From contig JAJZVU010000014.1 of assembly GCA_021845505.1 (NCBI GenBank), positions 1 through 64,000 on the forward strand: a DNA stretch of 64,000 nt. Reading direction: 5' to 3'. Positions 48,557 to 57,804 of the stretch are shown here, piece by piece. The DNA is from Pseudomonadota bacterium (lineage in GTDB: Bacteria > Pseudomonadota > Gammaproteobacteria > Burkholderiales > Burkholderiaceae_C). A program made the translations under genes and the position numbers. The notes beneath the pieces were generated by a model. That model saw nothing but the letters and a program-made list of their open reading frames with translations, had not been told where the DNA came from and ran no database searches. Numbering within the stretch: the stretch's first letter is position 1; every line of letters starts with the position of its first letter.

Positions 48557-50431
48557 CTACGCCCGCGGCAGCAGCAGCCCCGGCAGGCTGCCCCGGTAGA
48601 GCGCGTCGACCGTCGCGGCGCGATGCTGCAGCACCGCGCGCTGGTTGATCGAGCCCTTGTCGGTGATTTCGCCGCGATCCAGCGACGGCGCATCGTCCAG
48701 CACCCAGGCGCGCGCCACCCGGGTGGAGCCGCCGGTGCCTTCGCGCCACAGCGCGTCGACCAGTTGCTGGAAGAACCCGCGCACCCGGGGGTGCCGCAGC
48801 ACCTGCGCCGGCGGGGTGTCCGGCGGCAGCCCGGCCAGCGCGCAGCACTCGTCGAGCCGGGGCACCAGCAGCGCGCCGAGTTCGTCGCGATCCGGCGCGG
48901 TCAGCACCGCGTCGAACACACAGGGCGCCCCCAGTTGCACGATGCGCGCGCGCAGCGGGCCGCAGCTGACAAAGGTTCCGCTGGACAGCTTGAAGTCCTC
49001 GGCGATGCGGCCGTCGAAGCGCAGGCCACGCTGCACATCGCCGGGGTCGACCAGGCGCGCGGCGTCTCCGGTGCGGTAGAAGCCCTCGTCGTCGAAGGCC
49101 TCGGCGGTCTGCGCGGGCGAACGCCAGTAGCCCGGCATCACGTTCGGGCCGCGAACGCGCAACTCCAGCTTGTCGTGCAGCGGCACCAGCTTGACCTCGA
49201 CCCCCGGCACCGGCAGGCCGACCTGCCCCGACTCGACTTCGGGCCCGAGGGCGAACAGGGTCGACGGCGCGGTCTCGGTCATGCCCAGCCCGCAGAACAT
49301 GCACACCCGTTCGCCGGTCTCGAGTTCGCCCAGGCGATCGAGTTCGTCCCACACCGCCTGCGACAGCCCGGCGCCGGCGAAGAAAAAGGCCTGCAGGCGG
49401 GAAAACAGCCGCTGGCGCAGCGGCGGGTCGTCGCGCATCGCGCTGGCGATCTGCTCGAAACCCTTGGGCACGTTGAAATACACCGTGGGTGCGATCTCCC
49501 GCAGGTTGCGCAAGGTCTCGCCGATCCCCTGCGGCGTGGGCTTGCCGTCGTCGATGTACAGCGTGCCGCCGTTGTACAGCGCAATGCCCACGTTGTGGTT
49601 GCCGCCGAAAGTGTGATTCCACGGCAGCCAGTCGACCATCACCGGCGGCTGCTCGCCGAGGAAACACATGGACTGCAGGATCATCTGCTGGTTGGAACAC
49701 AGCATGCGCTGGGTGTTGACCACCGCCTTGGGCAGCCGGGTCGATCCGGAGGTGAACAGGAACTTGGCGATGCTGTCCGGGCCGACTCGCGCGTGGGTGT
49801 ACTCCAGCGGCAGCGCATCGTCGTCCAGCAGGGACTCGAAAGGCGTGCTGGGCAGCGCGTCCAGCGCGCCCCGCGCCAGCACGATCTCCACGTCGGCGGG
49901 AAGTACCGCGCGCAGCGCCGGCTCGTAGGACGGGTCGGCGGCGAACACCAGTCCCGGTGTGAGGGTCTGCACGATATGCCGCAGCTTGGCGTAATCCCTC
50001 GACAGCAACGCGTACGCCGGCGAGACGGGCGCGTGGGCAATTCCCCCCAGCATTGCGCCCAGCGCCAGCTGCAGGTGCTCGAGGCTGTTCTCGCCGAGCA
50101 CCAGCACCGGCCGCTCGGCATCCAGCCCGCGCCGCAGCAGCGCCTGCGCGATGCGGCGCGCGCGCTCCAGGGCCTGCGCGTAGGACAGGCCGACCCACTG
50201 GCCGTCGGCCCCGCGCCGCGCCGCCAGCCAGCGCTCGGGCGCGCGTTGCGCCCAGTGCTCCAGCCGATCGGTCAGCCGCTGCGGGTACTCGGCCAGCGGC
50301 TGCGGCGAGCGCAACACCAGCACCCCGCCGGCCCTGCGCTCCCACTCGGTGCTCAGGCAGGCGCCGACACTGCAGGGGCGAGCCGCGGGACGCCGTCGCG
50401 CGCCGGGCCGGGCGGCGTCGGGCCTGTTCAT
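48557..50431 (-). CDS. fcs: Feruloyl-CoA synthase
   Basis: 624 aa acyl-adenylate-forming enzyme that activates ferulate and related hydroxycinnamates. Family hallmarks: PVMVDWLPWNHTFGGNHNVGIALYNGG, YIDDGKPTPQG, TVYFNVPKGFE, GLGMTETAP (A5) and DGRIAEDFKLSSGTFVSCGPLRA, all characteristic of the Fcs group. The A3 phosphate loop reads TSGSTRLPKAV where TSGSTGLPKGV is usual: two Gly are replaced, so activity deserves checking. Its ATG overlaps the stop of the hydratase gene (ATGA at 50428-50431). Local context (MarR, amidohydrolase, ABC importer) supports hydroxycinnamate use. Confidence 0.9.
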   Translation of the reverse strand: MNRPDAARPGARRRPAARPCSVGACLSTEWERRAGGVLVLRSPQPLAEYPQRLTDRLEHWAQRAPERWLAARRGADGQWVGLSYAQALERARRIAQALLRRGLDAERPVLVLGENSLEHLQLALGAMLGGIAHAPVSPAYALLSRDYAKLRHIVQTLTPGLVFAADPSYEPALRAVLPADVEIVLARGALDALPSTPFESLLDDDALPLEYTHARVGPDSIAKFLFTSGSTRLPKAVVNTQRMLCSNQQMILQSMCFLGEQPPVMVDWLPWNHTFGGNHNVGIALYNGGTLYIDDGKPTPQGIGETLRNLREIAPTVYFNVPKGFEQIASAMRDDPPLRQRLFSRLQAFFFAGAGLSQAVWDELDRLGELETGERVCMFCGLGMTETAPSTLFALGPEVESGQVGLPVPGVEVKLVPLHDKLELRVRGPNVMPGYWRSPAQTAEAFDDEGFYRTGDAARLVDPGDVQRGLRFDGRIAEDFKLSSGTFVSCGPLRARIVQLGAPCVFDAVLTAPDRDELGALLVPRLDECCALAGLPPDTPPAQVLRHPRVRGFFQQLVDALWREGTGGSTRVARAWVLDDAPSLDRGEITDKGSINQRAVLQHRAATVDALYRGSLPGLLLPRA

Positions 50432-51213
50432 TGCGGCCTGCGCACCTTGTCCGCGCGCCCTTCGAGGAAATCCCTCAGCCTGGCCTTCGCGGCCTCGTCG
50501 CCCTGCGCGATGGCCGCCATCAGCGACTCGACGAACAGCGCCTGCGACTGCGGCATGTCGGCGATGCGCGGCAAGGCGTGCTGCACCGCGAAGTTCGACA
50601 AGGGGGCGTTCGCGGCGATGCGTCGCGCCAGCTCCAGGCCCTTGGCCAGGCCCTCGCCGGCAGCGACCCGGTACTGCACGAGTCCGGCGGCGAGCGCCTC
50701 GTCGGCGTCGAGCACCCTGCCGGTGAGCATCATGTCGGTCATGCGGGCGTGACCGATCAGACGGGGGATGCGTGCCGAGCCTCCGCCGCCGACGAACAAG
50801 CCACGCTGGCCTTCGGGCAGAGCGAACATCGCCCCTTGCTCGGCGACCCGGACATGCGCGGCCGCGGCCAGTTCCAGGCCGCCGCCGACGACCGCCCCGT
50901 GCAGCACCGCGACCACCGGCGCCGCGCCGAACTGCACCTGCTCGAAGGCGCGGTGCCACGCGCGCGAATGGCCGATGCCCTCGGCGACGCTGCGCTCGCT
51001 GAGTTCGGACAGGTCGAGGCCCGCGCAGAAGTGATCGCCGCAGCCGGACAGCAGCACCGCCCGCACCTGCGGGTCGAGCGCGGCGAAGGCCTGCTCGATG
51101 GCCTGCAGCAGCGAGTCGTCGATGGCATTGCGCTTGGCAACCCGGTCGAGCTGGATGTGGACGATCCCGGGCTCCGGGCATTCGACCCGCAGGCCATCGG
51201 AAGGCTTGGTCAT
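50428..51213 (-). CDS. Enoyl-CoA hydratase/isomerase family protein (crotonase fold)
   Basis: 261 aa. Crotonase oxyanion-hole segments HFCAGLDLSEL (about 65-75) and HGAVVGGGLELAAA (about 107-120), with Glu in FALPEGQRGLF at the position of a catalytic acid. It lies directly upstream of feruloyl-CoA synthase with overlap, so the expected reaction is hydration, and possibly retro-aldol cleavage, of feruloyl-CoA to vanillin and acetyl-CoA. The sequence is not close to the characterised HCHL/Ech enzymes, so beta-oxidation-like chain shortening is also possible. ATG 51213 chosen (GGGG upstream); another ATG is at 51228. Confidence 0.85.
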   Translation of the reverse strand: MTKPSDGLRVECPEPGIVHIQLDRVAKRNAIDDSLLQAIEQAFAALDPQVRAVLLSGCGDHFCAGLDLSELSERSVAEGIGHSRAWHRAFEQVQFGAAPVVAVLHGAVVGGGLELAAAAHVRVAEQGAMFALPEGQRGLFVGGGGSARIPRLIGHARMTDMMLTGRVLDADEALAAGLVQYRVAAGEGLAKGLELARRIAANAPLSNFAVQHALPRIADMPQSQALFVESLMAAIAQGDEAAKARLRDFLEGRADKVRRPQ

Positions 51214-51325
51214 CGTGCCCCGTCGCATCGAATCAAAACTTCATGCTAGTAACTATCTGGATGGAGCGATGTCGGGGAATACCCTGTCTGTTCTGCGCTT
51301 TGCAACCACCCGAACCGCACCTGAC

Positions 51326-51349
51326 TTGCCTATTATTTGCGATAGCCAA
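51326..51349. promoter_or_regulatory. Inverted repeat, candidate MarR operator
   Basis: TTGCCTAT-N8-ATAGCCAA: 8 bp arms with one mismatch, in the AT-rich divergent region between the hydratase/feruloyl-CoA synthase genes and the amidohydrolase/marR genes. Symmetry and size suit a MarR dimer. By analogy with hydroxycinnamate MarR repressors, a CoA thioester would release it; this is inference. Confidence 0.5.
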
Positions 51350-51385
51350 CTTTTCGTGCGCATCGCGGAGCGCGCGCCAGCCCCG

Positions 51386-52267
51386 ATGAACCCCGACCCA
51401 CTGCTCGCGATCGACATCCACACCCACGCCGAGGTGTCGTGCTGGAACCCCTTCGACAGCTACGGCGAGGAGTACGACCGGGCCGCCGACAAGTACTTCC
51501 GCTCGTCGCGACGCCCGACCATCGCCGAAACCATCGCCTACTACCGCGAACTGCGCATCGGGCTGGTGATGTTCACCGTCGACGCCGAAAGCCAGCTGGG
51601 CCGCCAGCGCATCCCCAACGAGGAAATCGCCGAAGCCGCGCGCGACAACCCCGACATCCTGATCGCCTTCGCCAGCATCGATCCCCACAAGGGCCGCATG
51701 GGAGCGCGCGAGGCGCGGCGACTGGTCGAGGAGCATGGGGTCAAGGGCTTCAAGTTCCACCCCACGCTGCAGGGCTTCCATCCGAACGACCGGCTGGCCT
51801 GGCCGATCTACGAGGTGATCGACGGCTACAAGCTGCCGGCGATCTTCCACAGCGGCCACTCGGGAATCGGCAGCGGCATGCGCTGCGGCGGCGGGTTGCG
51901 CCTGGAGTATTCCAACCCGATGCACCTGGACGACGTGGCCATCGCCTTCCCCGACATGCAGATTGTCATCGCCCATCCCTCGTGGCCGTGGCAGGACGAG
52001 GCGCTGTCGGTGGCGATGCACAAACCCAACGTCTGGCTCGACCTGTCGGGCTGGAGCCCGCGCTATTTCCCCCAGCAACTGGTCCAGTACGCCAACACCC
52101 TGCTGAGGGACCGGGTTCTGTTCGGCTCCGATTTCCCGTTGATCACCCCCGAGCGCTGGATGAAGGACTTCGAGCAGGCCGGCTTTCGCCCCGAGGTGCG
52201 CGAGCCCATCCTGAAGACCAATGCGATGCGCCTGCTCGGCCTCGGCGGCGGCGCCGCGACCGCTTGA
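51386..52267 (+). CDS. Amidohydrolase family (PF04909-type) protein
   Basis: 293 aa TIM-barrel metal-dependent hydrolase/decarboxylase. Metal site HxH in AIDIHTHAE (8-13 region), further ligands in IFHSGHSG and IAHPSWPW, and the catalytic Asp in FGSDFPL. Frame is open upstream to 51098, but ATG 51386 starts just before the metal site and outside the divergent hydratase gene. The reaction is not known; similar genes accompany feruloyl-CoA synthase in other Burkholderiales. The marR gene follows after 7 bp. Confidence 0.85.
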   Translation: MNPDPLLAIDIHTHAEVSCWNPFDSYGEEYDRAADKYFRSSRRPTIAETIAYYRELRIGLVMFTVDAESQLGRQRIPNEEIAEAARDNPDILIAFASIDPHKGRMGAREARRLVEEHGVKGFKFHPTLQGFHPNDRLAWPIYEVIDGYKLPAIFHSGHSGIGSGMRCGGGLRLEYSNPMHLDDVAIAFPDMQIVIAHPSWPWQDEALSVAMHKPNVWLDLSGWSPRYFPQQLVQYANTLLRDRVLFGSDFPLITPERWMKDFEQAGFRPEVREPILKTNAMRLLGLGGGAATA

Positions 52268-52274
52268 CCCGGCG

Positions 52275-52787
52275 ATGGACGGCTCCGGCTCCGACCCCGA
52301 CTCCCAGGCCCACGCCGACGGCCGCGCGCGCCGCGGCGCGCCGGCAGCGATGGGCCTGGACCACGCCTCGCTGTCGCATGTGCTGGGCTACCAGCTGGCG
52401 CGCGCGTCGATCCACACCCGCGCCGCGTTCCAGCGCGCGATCGGCGAGCCGCTGCAGTTGCGTCCGGTGGAGTTCACCATCCTGCAACTGCTGCGCCACA
52501 ACCAGCGTGCGACCCAGAAGCAGCTGGCGCGCGCGCTGGCGATCACCGCCCCCGGCATGACCGTGCTGCTCGACCGCCTGGAGGCGCGCGCATTGCTGCG
52601 GCGCGAACGCAACCTGCGGGACAAGCGTTCGATCCACATCGTGCTGTCCGACGACGGGCGCCGACTGGCCGACGAGTCGCTGCAGGCTTCGCGGCACATG
52701 GAGGGCGAACTGCTGCGCCATCTCTCGCCGGGCGAGCGCCTGCTGCTGTTCGAACTGCTCGAGCGCGTCGCCCGCGCGTCGCGCTGA
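52275..52787 (+). CDS. MarR-family transcriptional regulator
   Basis: 170 aa. After a 30-residue disordered N-terminus comes the MarR fold: ASIHTRAAFQRAIGEPLQLRPVEFTIL, winged helix-turn-helix TQKQLARALAITAPGMTVLLDRLE and the wing RRERNLRDKRSIHIVLSDDGR. Likely represses the divergent feruloyl-CoA synthase operon through the inverted repeat at 51326-51349. Its stop is the first arm of a 22 bp palindrome shared with the convergent livM stop. Confidence 0.88.
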   Translation: MDGSGSDPDSQAHADGRARRGAPAAMGLDHASLSHVLGYQLARASIHTRAAFQRAIGEPLQLRPVEFTILQLLRHNQRATQKQLARALAITAPGMTVLLDRLEARALLRRERNLRDKRSIHIVLSDDGRRLADESLQASRHMEGELLRHLSPGERLLLFELLERVARASR

Positions 52788-52806
52788 GGCCGGCGCGCCG
52801 GCCTCA
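52785..52806. terminator. 22 bp perfect palindrome shared by convergent stop codons
   Basis: The palindrome begins TGAGGCCGGCG and ends with its reverse complement. The first three bases are the marR stop and the last three, read on the minus strand, are the livM stop. It should work as a compact bidirectional terminator. Confidence 0.65.
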
Positions 52807-53850
52807 GCCCGCGGGCGGCCGCAACAGCTTGCCGTCGCGCAGTCCGCGCAGCCGCAACTGGTAGCCGATGGGCAGCAGCCGCAGCCCGTAGCGCGACTCC
52901 GCGGCCCCCCAGATGCCGCGGGGAAACAGCAGCGCGAAGCCGATCGCCAGCACCCCCAGGCCGATCAGGTAGACCACCCCGGTCGCTCCGAACCAGGTCT
53001 CCGCGGCGAAGAACAGCAAGGCGCCGACGATCGGCCCCTCGAAGGTGCCCAGCCCGCCGACCACGGTCATGAACAGCATGTACGCGGTCCACTGCGGCCC
53101 GAAGTAGGTCGCCGGCTGGTAGGTGATCGAACTGGCCAGCCACAGCGCCCCGCCGGCGGCGCAGCCCAGCGCCGACAGGAAGAACAGCACGTACTTGCTG
53201 CGCAGCACGTTGACCCCGATCGACGCCGCCGCGGTTTCATCGTCGCGCACCGCCTGCAGCGAGGCGCCGACCCGGCTGCGCAGCAGCATGAACAGGACCC
53301 CCAGCAGCAGCACCATCAGCGCAAGGGCCATCCAGTAGGTGTCGGCGCGGCGCGCCGCCGGAGCGTAGGCGTCGATCCCCAGCAGCGAAGTGCCGGTCTC
53401 GCCCTGCACGATGGGGTCGATGGTCACCAGCAGGTGCAGCAGCTCGGCGAGCACCCACATGCCGATGGCGAACTCCCCGCCACCGAGCTTGAGCATGATC
53501 TGCCCCAGAGGCAGCGACACCAGCCCGACCAGCAGCACCGACACCAGCAGCGCGGCGTAGACGTCCATGCCCCCCGCCGACAGCCGCACCAGGAAGTAGC
53601 CCCCGAGTCCGATGAACGCCTGCTGGCCGATGGACACCAGGCCGCCGTAGCCGGCCAGAGCATTCCACATCGCCGCCAGCAGCACGTAGACGAACAGGGT
53701 GGTCAGGCGGTCGAGCATTTCCGGCGGCAGCACCAGCGGCCCGCAGGCCAGCGCCAGCACGAGCAGCCCGAGCAGGCCTGCGAAGGCCAGCGAACGCGGA
53801 GTCCAGCGCACCACCACGGCATCGCCGGCCAGCCCTGCCGTCCCGTTCAT
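52804..53850 (-). CDS. livM: Branched-chain-type ABC transporter permease (LivM family)
   Basis: 348 aa, about nine TM helices, with the LivM pattern YGGLVSIGQQAFIGLGGY and the EAA-like segment AVRDDETAAASIGVNVLRSKY. Forms the translocation pore with LivH. ATG overlaps the livH stop (53847-53850). In this genomic setting the substrate is more likely an aromatic acid than an amino acid, since HAAT-type importers often serve lignin aromatics; this is inference. Confidence 0.9.
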   Translation of the reverse strand: MNGTAGLAGDAVVVRWTPRSLAFAGLLGLLVLALACGPLVLPPEMLDRLTTLFVYVLLAAMWNALAGYGGLVSIGQQAFIGLGGYFLVRLSAGGMDVYAALLVSVLLVGLVSLPLGQIMLKLGGGEFAIGMWVLAELLHLLVTIDPIVQGETGTSLLGIDAYAPAARRADTYWMALALMVLLLGVLFMLLRSRVGASLQAVRDDETAAASIGVNVLRSKYVLFFLSALGCAAGGALWLASSITYQPATYFGPQWTAYMLFMTVVGGLGTFEGPIVGALLFFAAETWFGATGVVYLIGLGVLAIGFALLFPRGIWGAAESRYGLRLLPIGYQLRLRGLRDGKLLRPPAG

Positions 53851-54764
53851 GCGCGCGCTCCGCTGGACGCCGGGGCAGCTGCCCGCGGCAGGGGTCGGCT
53901 CAGGCGCCACACCCTGGAATAGACCCTGAGCACCAGCACCAGCAGGAACACCGCATGGCCGGCGATCAGGAAACCGATGGGGTTGATCTGCGCGCCGATG
54001 CTCTGCGCGACACCCAGCACGATGCCGCCGACCAGCGTCCCCCACAGCGAGCCGCTGCCGCCGATGACCACCGCCTCGAAGGCGAACAGCAGCTGGCCCT
54101 GGCCCGCGTAGGGGGCGAAGCTGGCGCGCATGCCCAGGAACAGCGCCGCCACGCTGACCAGCAGCATCGAGATGGCCGCCGCCACCGAGTACACCGCGCG
54201 CGAGTCGATGCCGATCATGTCCACCGCGTCCGGGTCCTCCGCGGTGGCGCGGATCGCGCGCCCGACCGCCGTGTACGAAAGGACCAGTTGCAGCGCACCG
54301 AGCAGCGCGACCGCGGTCGAGAAACCCATGACGTCGAGTTGGGAGACGTAGATGTCGCCGAAGACCCGCCAGCTGCCGTACGACAGCGCACCGATGTTCG
54401 GCGCCAGCGACCGGGTATCGGCGCCGAAGGACTGGAACAGCAGGTTGTCGATCACGATCGACAGCCCGAAGGTGGCCAGGATGGGCACCAGCATTCCGCC
54501 GCGCAGGCTGCGCTGCAGCAACAGGCGGTTCAGTGCCCAGCCCAGCAGCGCCATCACCGGCATCACCAGCAGCAGCGCGGCGAGCACCCCGACCCCGAGG
54601 TACTTGCAGGCGCTGAACAGCAGGTAGCCGGCCAGCACGACCAGGCTGCCGTGCGCCAGGTTGACAATGCGCATCACCCCGAACAGGAACGACAGCCCGC
54701 TGGCGAGGATGGCGTAGTAACCGCCCAGCAGCACGCCCTGGATCACCTGGTTGAGCAGTTCCAT
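53847..54764 (-). CDS. livH: Branched-chain-type ABC transporter permease (LivH family)
   Basis: 305 aa polytopic permease with the LivH N-terminus (LLNQVIQGVLLGGYYAILASGLSFLFGVMRIVNLAHG) and the cytoplasmic coupling segment GRAIRATAEDPDAVDMIGID. Partner of LivM. It follows livF by 15 bp and overlaps livM, so all importer genes form one operon. Confidence 0.92.
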   Translation of the reverse strand: MELLNQVIQGVLLGGYYAILASGLSFLFGVMRIVNLAHGSLVVLAGYLLFSACKYLGVGVLAALLLVMPVMALLGWALNRLLLQRSLRGGMLVPILATFGLSIVIDNLLFQSFGADTRSLAPNIGALSYGSWRVFGDIYVSQLDVMGFSTAVALLGALQLVLSYTAVGRAIRATAEDPDAVDMIGIDSRAVYSVAAAISMLLVSVAALFLGMRASFAPYAGQGQLLFAFEAVVIGGSGSLWGTLVGGIVLGVAQSIGAQINPIGFLIAGHAVFLLVLVLRVYSRVWRLSRPLPRAAAPASSGARA

Positions 54765-54779
54765 CGCCGATCCCCTGCC

Positions 54780-55498
<719 letters not shown>

Positions 55499-55502
<4 letters not shown>

Positions 55503-56257
55503 TGCGGCACGCTTCCCAGGTAGGCCTCGACCACCGCGGGATCGCGCATGACCTGCCGGGGATCGCCGTCGGCGATGATGCGGCCCGACTCCATGCATAC
55601 CAGCCGGTTCACCACCTGCAGCAGCACGTGCACGATGTGCTCGATCCAGACGATGGTCACGCCGCGCGCAAGGATCTGGCGGATGATGCCGACCAGTTCC
55701 TGCGCCTCGCCGTCGGTCAGCCCGCCGCCGATTTCGTCGAGCAGCAGCACCTGCGGATCGGTGGCCAGCGCGCGCGCCATCTCCAGGCGCTTGCGGTCGA
55801 GCAGCCCCAGGGTATCGGCGCGGCGGTTGGCCAGCTCCAGCATCCCGCACAGCTCGAGCGACTGCAGGCACAGCCGGGTGGCCTGCTCGCCGCCGGCGCC
55901 GGCGCCCATCACCGCCGCCACGTGCAGGTTCTCGAACACCGTCATGCCGCCGAAGGGGCGCGGCACCTGGTGCGAGCGCGCGATACCCAGCCGGCAGCGC
56001 GCCGCGGCGTCCAGCGCGGTGACGTCGCGGCCATCGAAGCGGACCTCGCCCCGGCTGGGCGGATAGGCGCCGGTGAGCACGTTGAACAAGGTGGTCTTGC
56101 CGGCGCCGTTGGGCCCGACGATACCCACCGCCTCGGCGCGCCCGATGTCCAGGCTCACGTCCTCGAGCACACGCAGCGCGCCGAAATGCTTGGCCACGCG
56201 CCGGGCCGCCAGGATCGGCACCGACGCGTCGCCGGCCGCCGCCCGCGGCTCAGGCAT
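55499..56257 (-). CDS. livG: ABC transporter ATP-binding protein (LivG family)
   Basis: 252 aa. Walker A GPNGAGKTTLF, the LivG-type insertion after it (TGAYPPSRGEVRFDGRDVTALDAAARCRLGIARSHQVPR), Walker B VLLLDEIGGGL and H-loop IEHIVHVLL. The usual LSGGQ signature is degenerate here (DTLGLLDRKRLEMARAL), a feature of some HAAT-type LivG proteins. Overlaps the end of the substrate-binding protein gene by 8 bp. Confidence 0.92.
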
Positions 56258-57560
56258 ACGGCAGCAGCCTGGCCTCGATCGCGACCTTGGGATCGCAAGC
56301 GTGCTCGACGGTGGGGAAGCTCAGCGGGAAACGGCTGCCCGGCTTGGACTTCACCCACTGCGCGCCGATGATCGGCGACGTCGCCACATTGGGCACCGGG
56401 CCCTTGCGGAAGTTGATGCGGCCCACCGTCGTCACGGTGTCCAGCACCTTCATCGCCGCCGCGACCTTCGCCTTGTCCTGGGGCGCGCCGCTGCTGCGCA
56501 GCGCCGCGAAGCCGGCGTCGAACAGCGCCACCGTGGCGCCGAGCTGCTGCGTCCATTGCTTGCCGGTCGCCGCGGTATAGGCGTTGGCCAGCGCCCGCCC
56601 GCCCAGCCCGACCACCGGCGACACGTAGGGGAAGGCCGGCGACCAGTAGGCACCGCTGGCCACCCTGTGGCCCAGTTCCCCCAGCGCCTCGATGTCCGAC
56701 GGGAACAGCCCGAACTTGGCCGGCATGGTGATCTTCAGGCGATGGGTCAGCCCCTGCTGCGCGGCCTGGCGCAGGAAGGTGATGAAATCGGGCGGGATCG
56801 GCACCCCGGTCAGCACCTGCACGCCCTCGGACTTGAAGCGGGCGATCTGCGACGAGAAATCGGTCGTGCCGTCCTGGTAGGCGCCCGGGTCGACCAGGGT
56901 GTAGCCACCCTTCTTGAGCACCGGCTCGAGGTGCGCGCGCAGCGCGTTGCCGTCGGCATCGTTGGGGTAGAGAACGCCGACCTTCCTGTTGTTCGGCACC
57001 AGCGCCCAGGTCGACAGGTACATCTTGGCGAACTGCTCGGTGCCGAAGGAAAAGTGATAGGTCCACTTGAAGGGCGACGGCTCGCCCGGCTTGCCGCCAC
57101 GCCCGAAATACCACGACTCCCACGGTTCGACGGTGGACAGGCAGGGCATGCCCGCGGCCTCGCAGGCATCGGCCACCGGGTTGACCACCTCGGGAGTCGA
57201 GGTGACCAGCATGAGGTCGATCTTGTCGGTGTTGATCAGGTCCTTGGCGAGCTGGCTGGCGCGCGCCGGATCGGACTGGCTGTCGCGCTCGAGCACCTCG
57301 ATCGCATAGGTCGTGCCGCCGATCTTCACGCCGCCGGCGGTCTTCTTGCGCACCAGCCCGATCACATAGGGGTCGGCTTCGCCGAAACCGGCCAGCGGCC
57401 CGGTGCGCGGGCTGATGAAGCCGATCTTCAGCGTCGGCCGCCCCGCTGCCCGCGCCAGCGGAGGCAGCAGCGCACCGGCGGCCGACACGCCGGCCAGCGT
57501 GACGACCTGGCGCCGCGAGCGGTCGGTCGGAAGCGGGGTGGAAGGTTGCTTGCGCGACAT
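56250..57560 (-). CDS. ABC transporter periplasmic substrate-binding protein (HAAT family)
   Basis: 436 aa type I periplasmic binding protein (LivJ-like). A twin-arginine-type signal (TDRSRRQVVTLAGVSAAGALLPPLARA) suggests export by Tat. Lobe 1 begins LKIGFISPRTGPLAGFGEAD; later VTSTPEVVNPVADACEAAGMP and GVLYPNDADGNAL. The large aromatic content around WESWYFGRGG and FKWTYHFSF could reflect an aromatic ligand. ATG 57560 is preceded by GAGGAG. First gene of the importer operon; located between ferulate and protocatechuate genes, so an aromatic substrate is inferred. Confidence 0.9.
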   Translation of the reverse strand: MSRKQPSTPLPTDRSRRQVVTLAGVSAAGALLPPLARAAGRPTLKIGFISPRTGPLAGFGEADPYVIGLVRKKTAGGVKIGGTTYAIEVLERDSQSDPARASQLAKDLINTDKIDLMLVTSTPEVVNPVADACEAAGMPCLSTVEPWESWYFGRGGKPGEPSPFKWTYHFSFGTEQFAKMYLSTWALVPNNRKVGVLYPNDADGNALRAHLEPVLKKGGYTLVDPGAYQDGTTDFSSQIARFKSEGVQVLTGVPIPPDFITFLRQAAQQGLTHRLKITMPAKFGLFPSDIEALGELGHRVASGAYWSPAFPYVSPVVGLGGRALANAYTAATGKQWTQQLGATVALFDAGFAALRSSGAPQDKAKVAAAMKVLDTVTTVGRINFRKGPVPNVATSPIIGAQWVKSKPGSRFPLSFPTVEHACDPKVAIEARLLPYA

Positions 57561-57733
57561 GGTGGAGTCTCCTCGGTATGGGTTTGGTGCGGCAAGCGGC
57601 GTGCGCTCGCGCCGGCGGCGTGGCAGCGCCGCTGCCCCATGCCGGCCCACGATGCTAGCGCCCCGCCGCCGCGCCCGGGCCGGCACGCGGCATGCGCGAC
57701 GACCCGGCGCGCGCAGCCTGCCTCGCGTGGCGG

Positions 57734-57789
57734 ATTATGCGGTGAGACGGGCGCCTCGCGTAGCCGCCGGCTGCGCTAGCAGCTATCAC
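57734..57789 (-). promoter_or_regulatory. Candidate importer promoter with GTGATAGCTGCTAGC box
   Basis: Minus strand: box GTGATAGCTGCTAGC (57789-57775), 35 bp, then CATAAT (57739-57734), a 5 of 6 match to -10, without a good -35. The same box precedes the lig operon at almost the same distance. It begins 15 bp after the ligC stop. The remaining sequence to the 57560 start (about 170 bp) shows nothing else recognisable. Confidence 0.45.
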
Positions 57790-57804
57790 ATTCCGGCATG
57801 AGGA

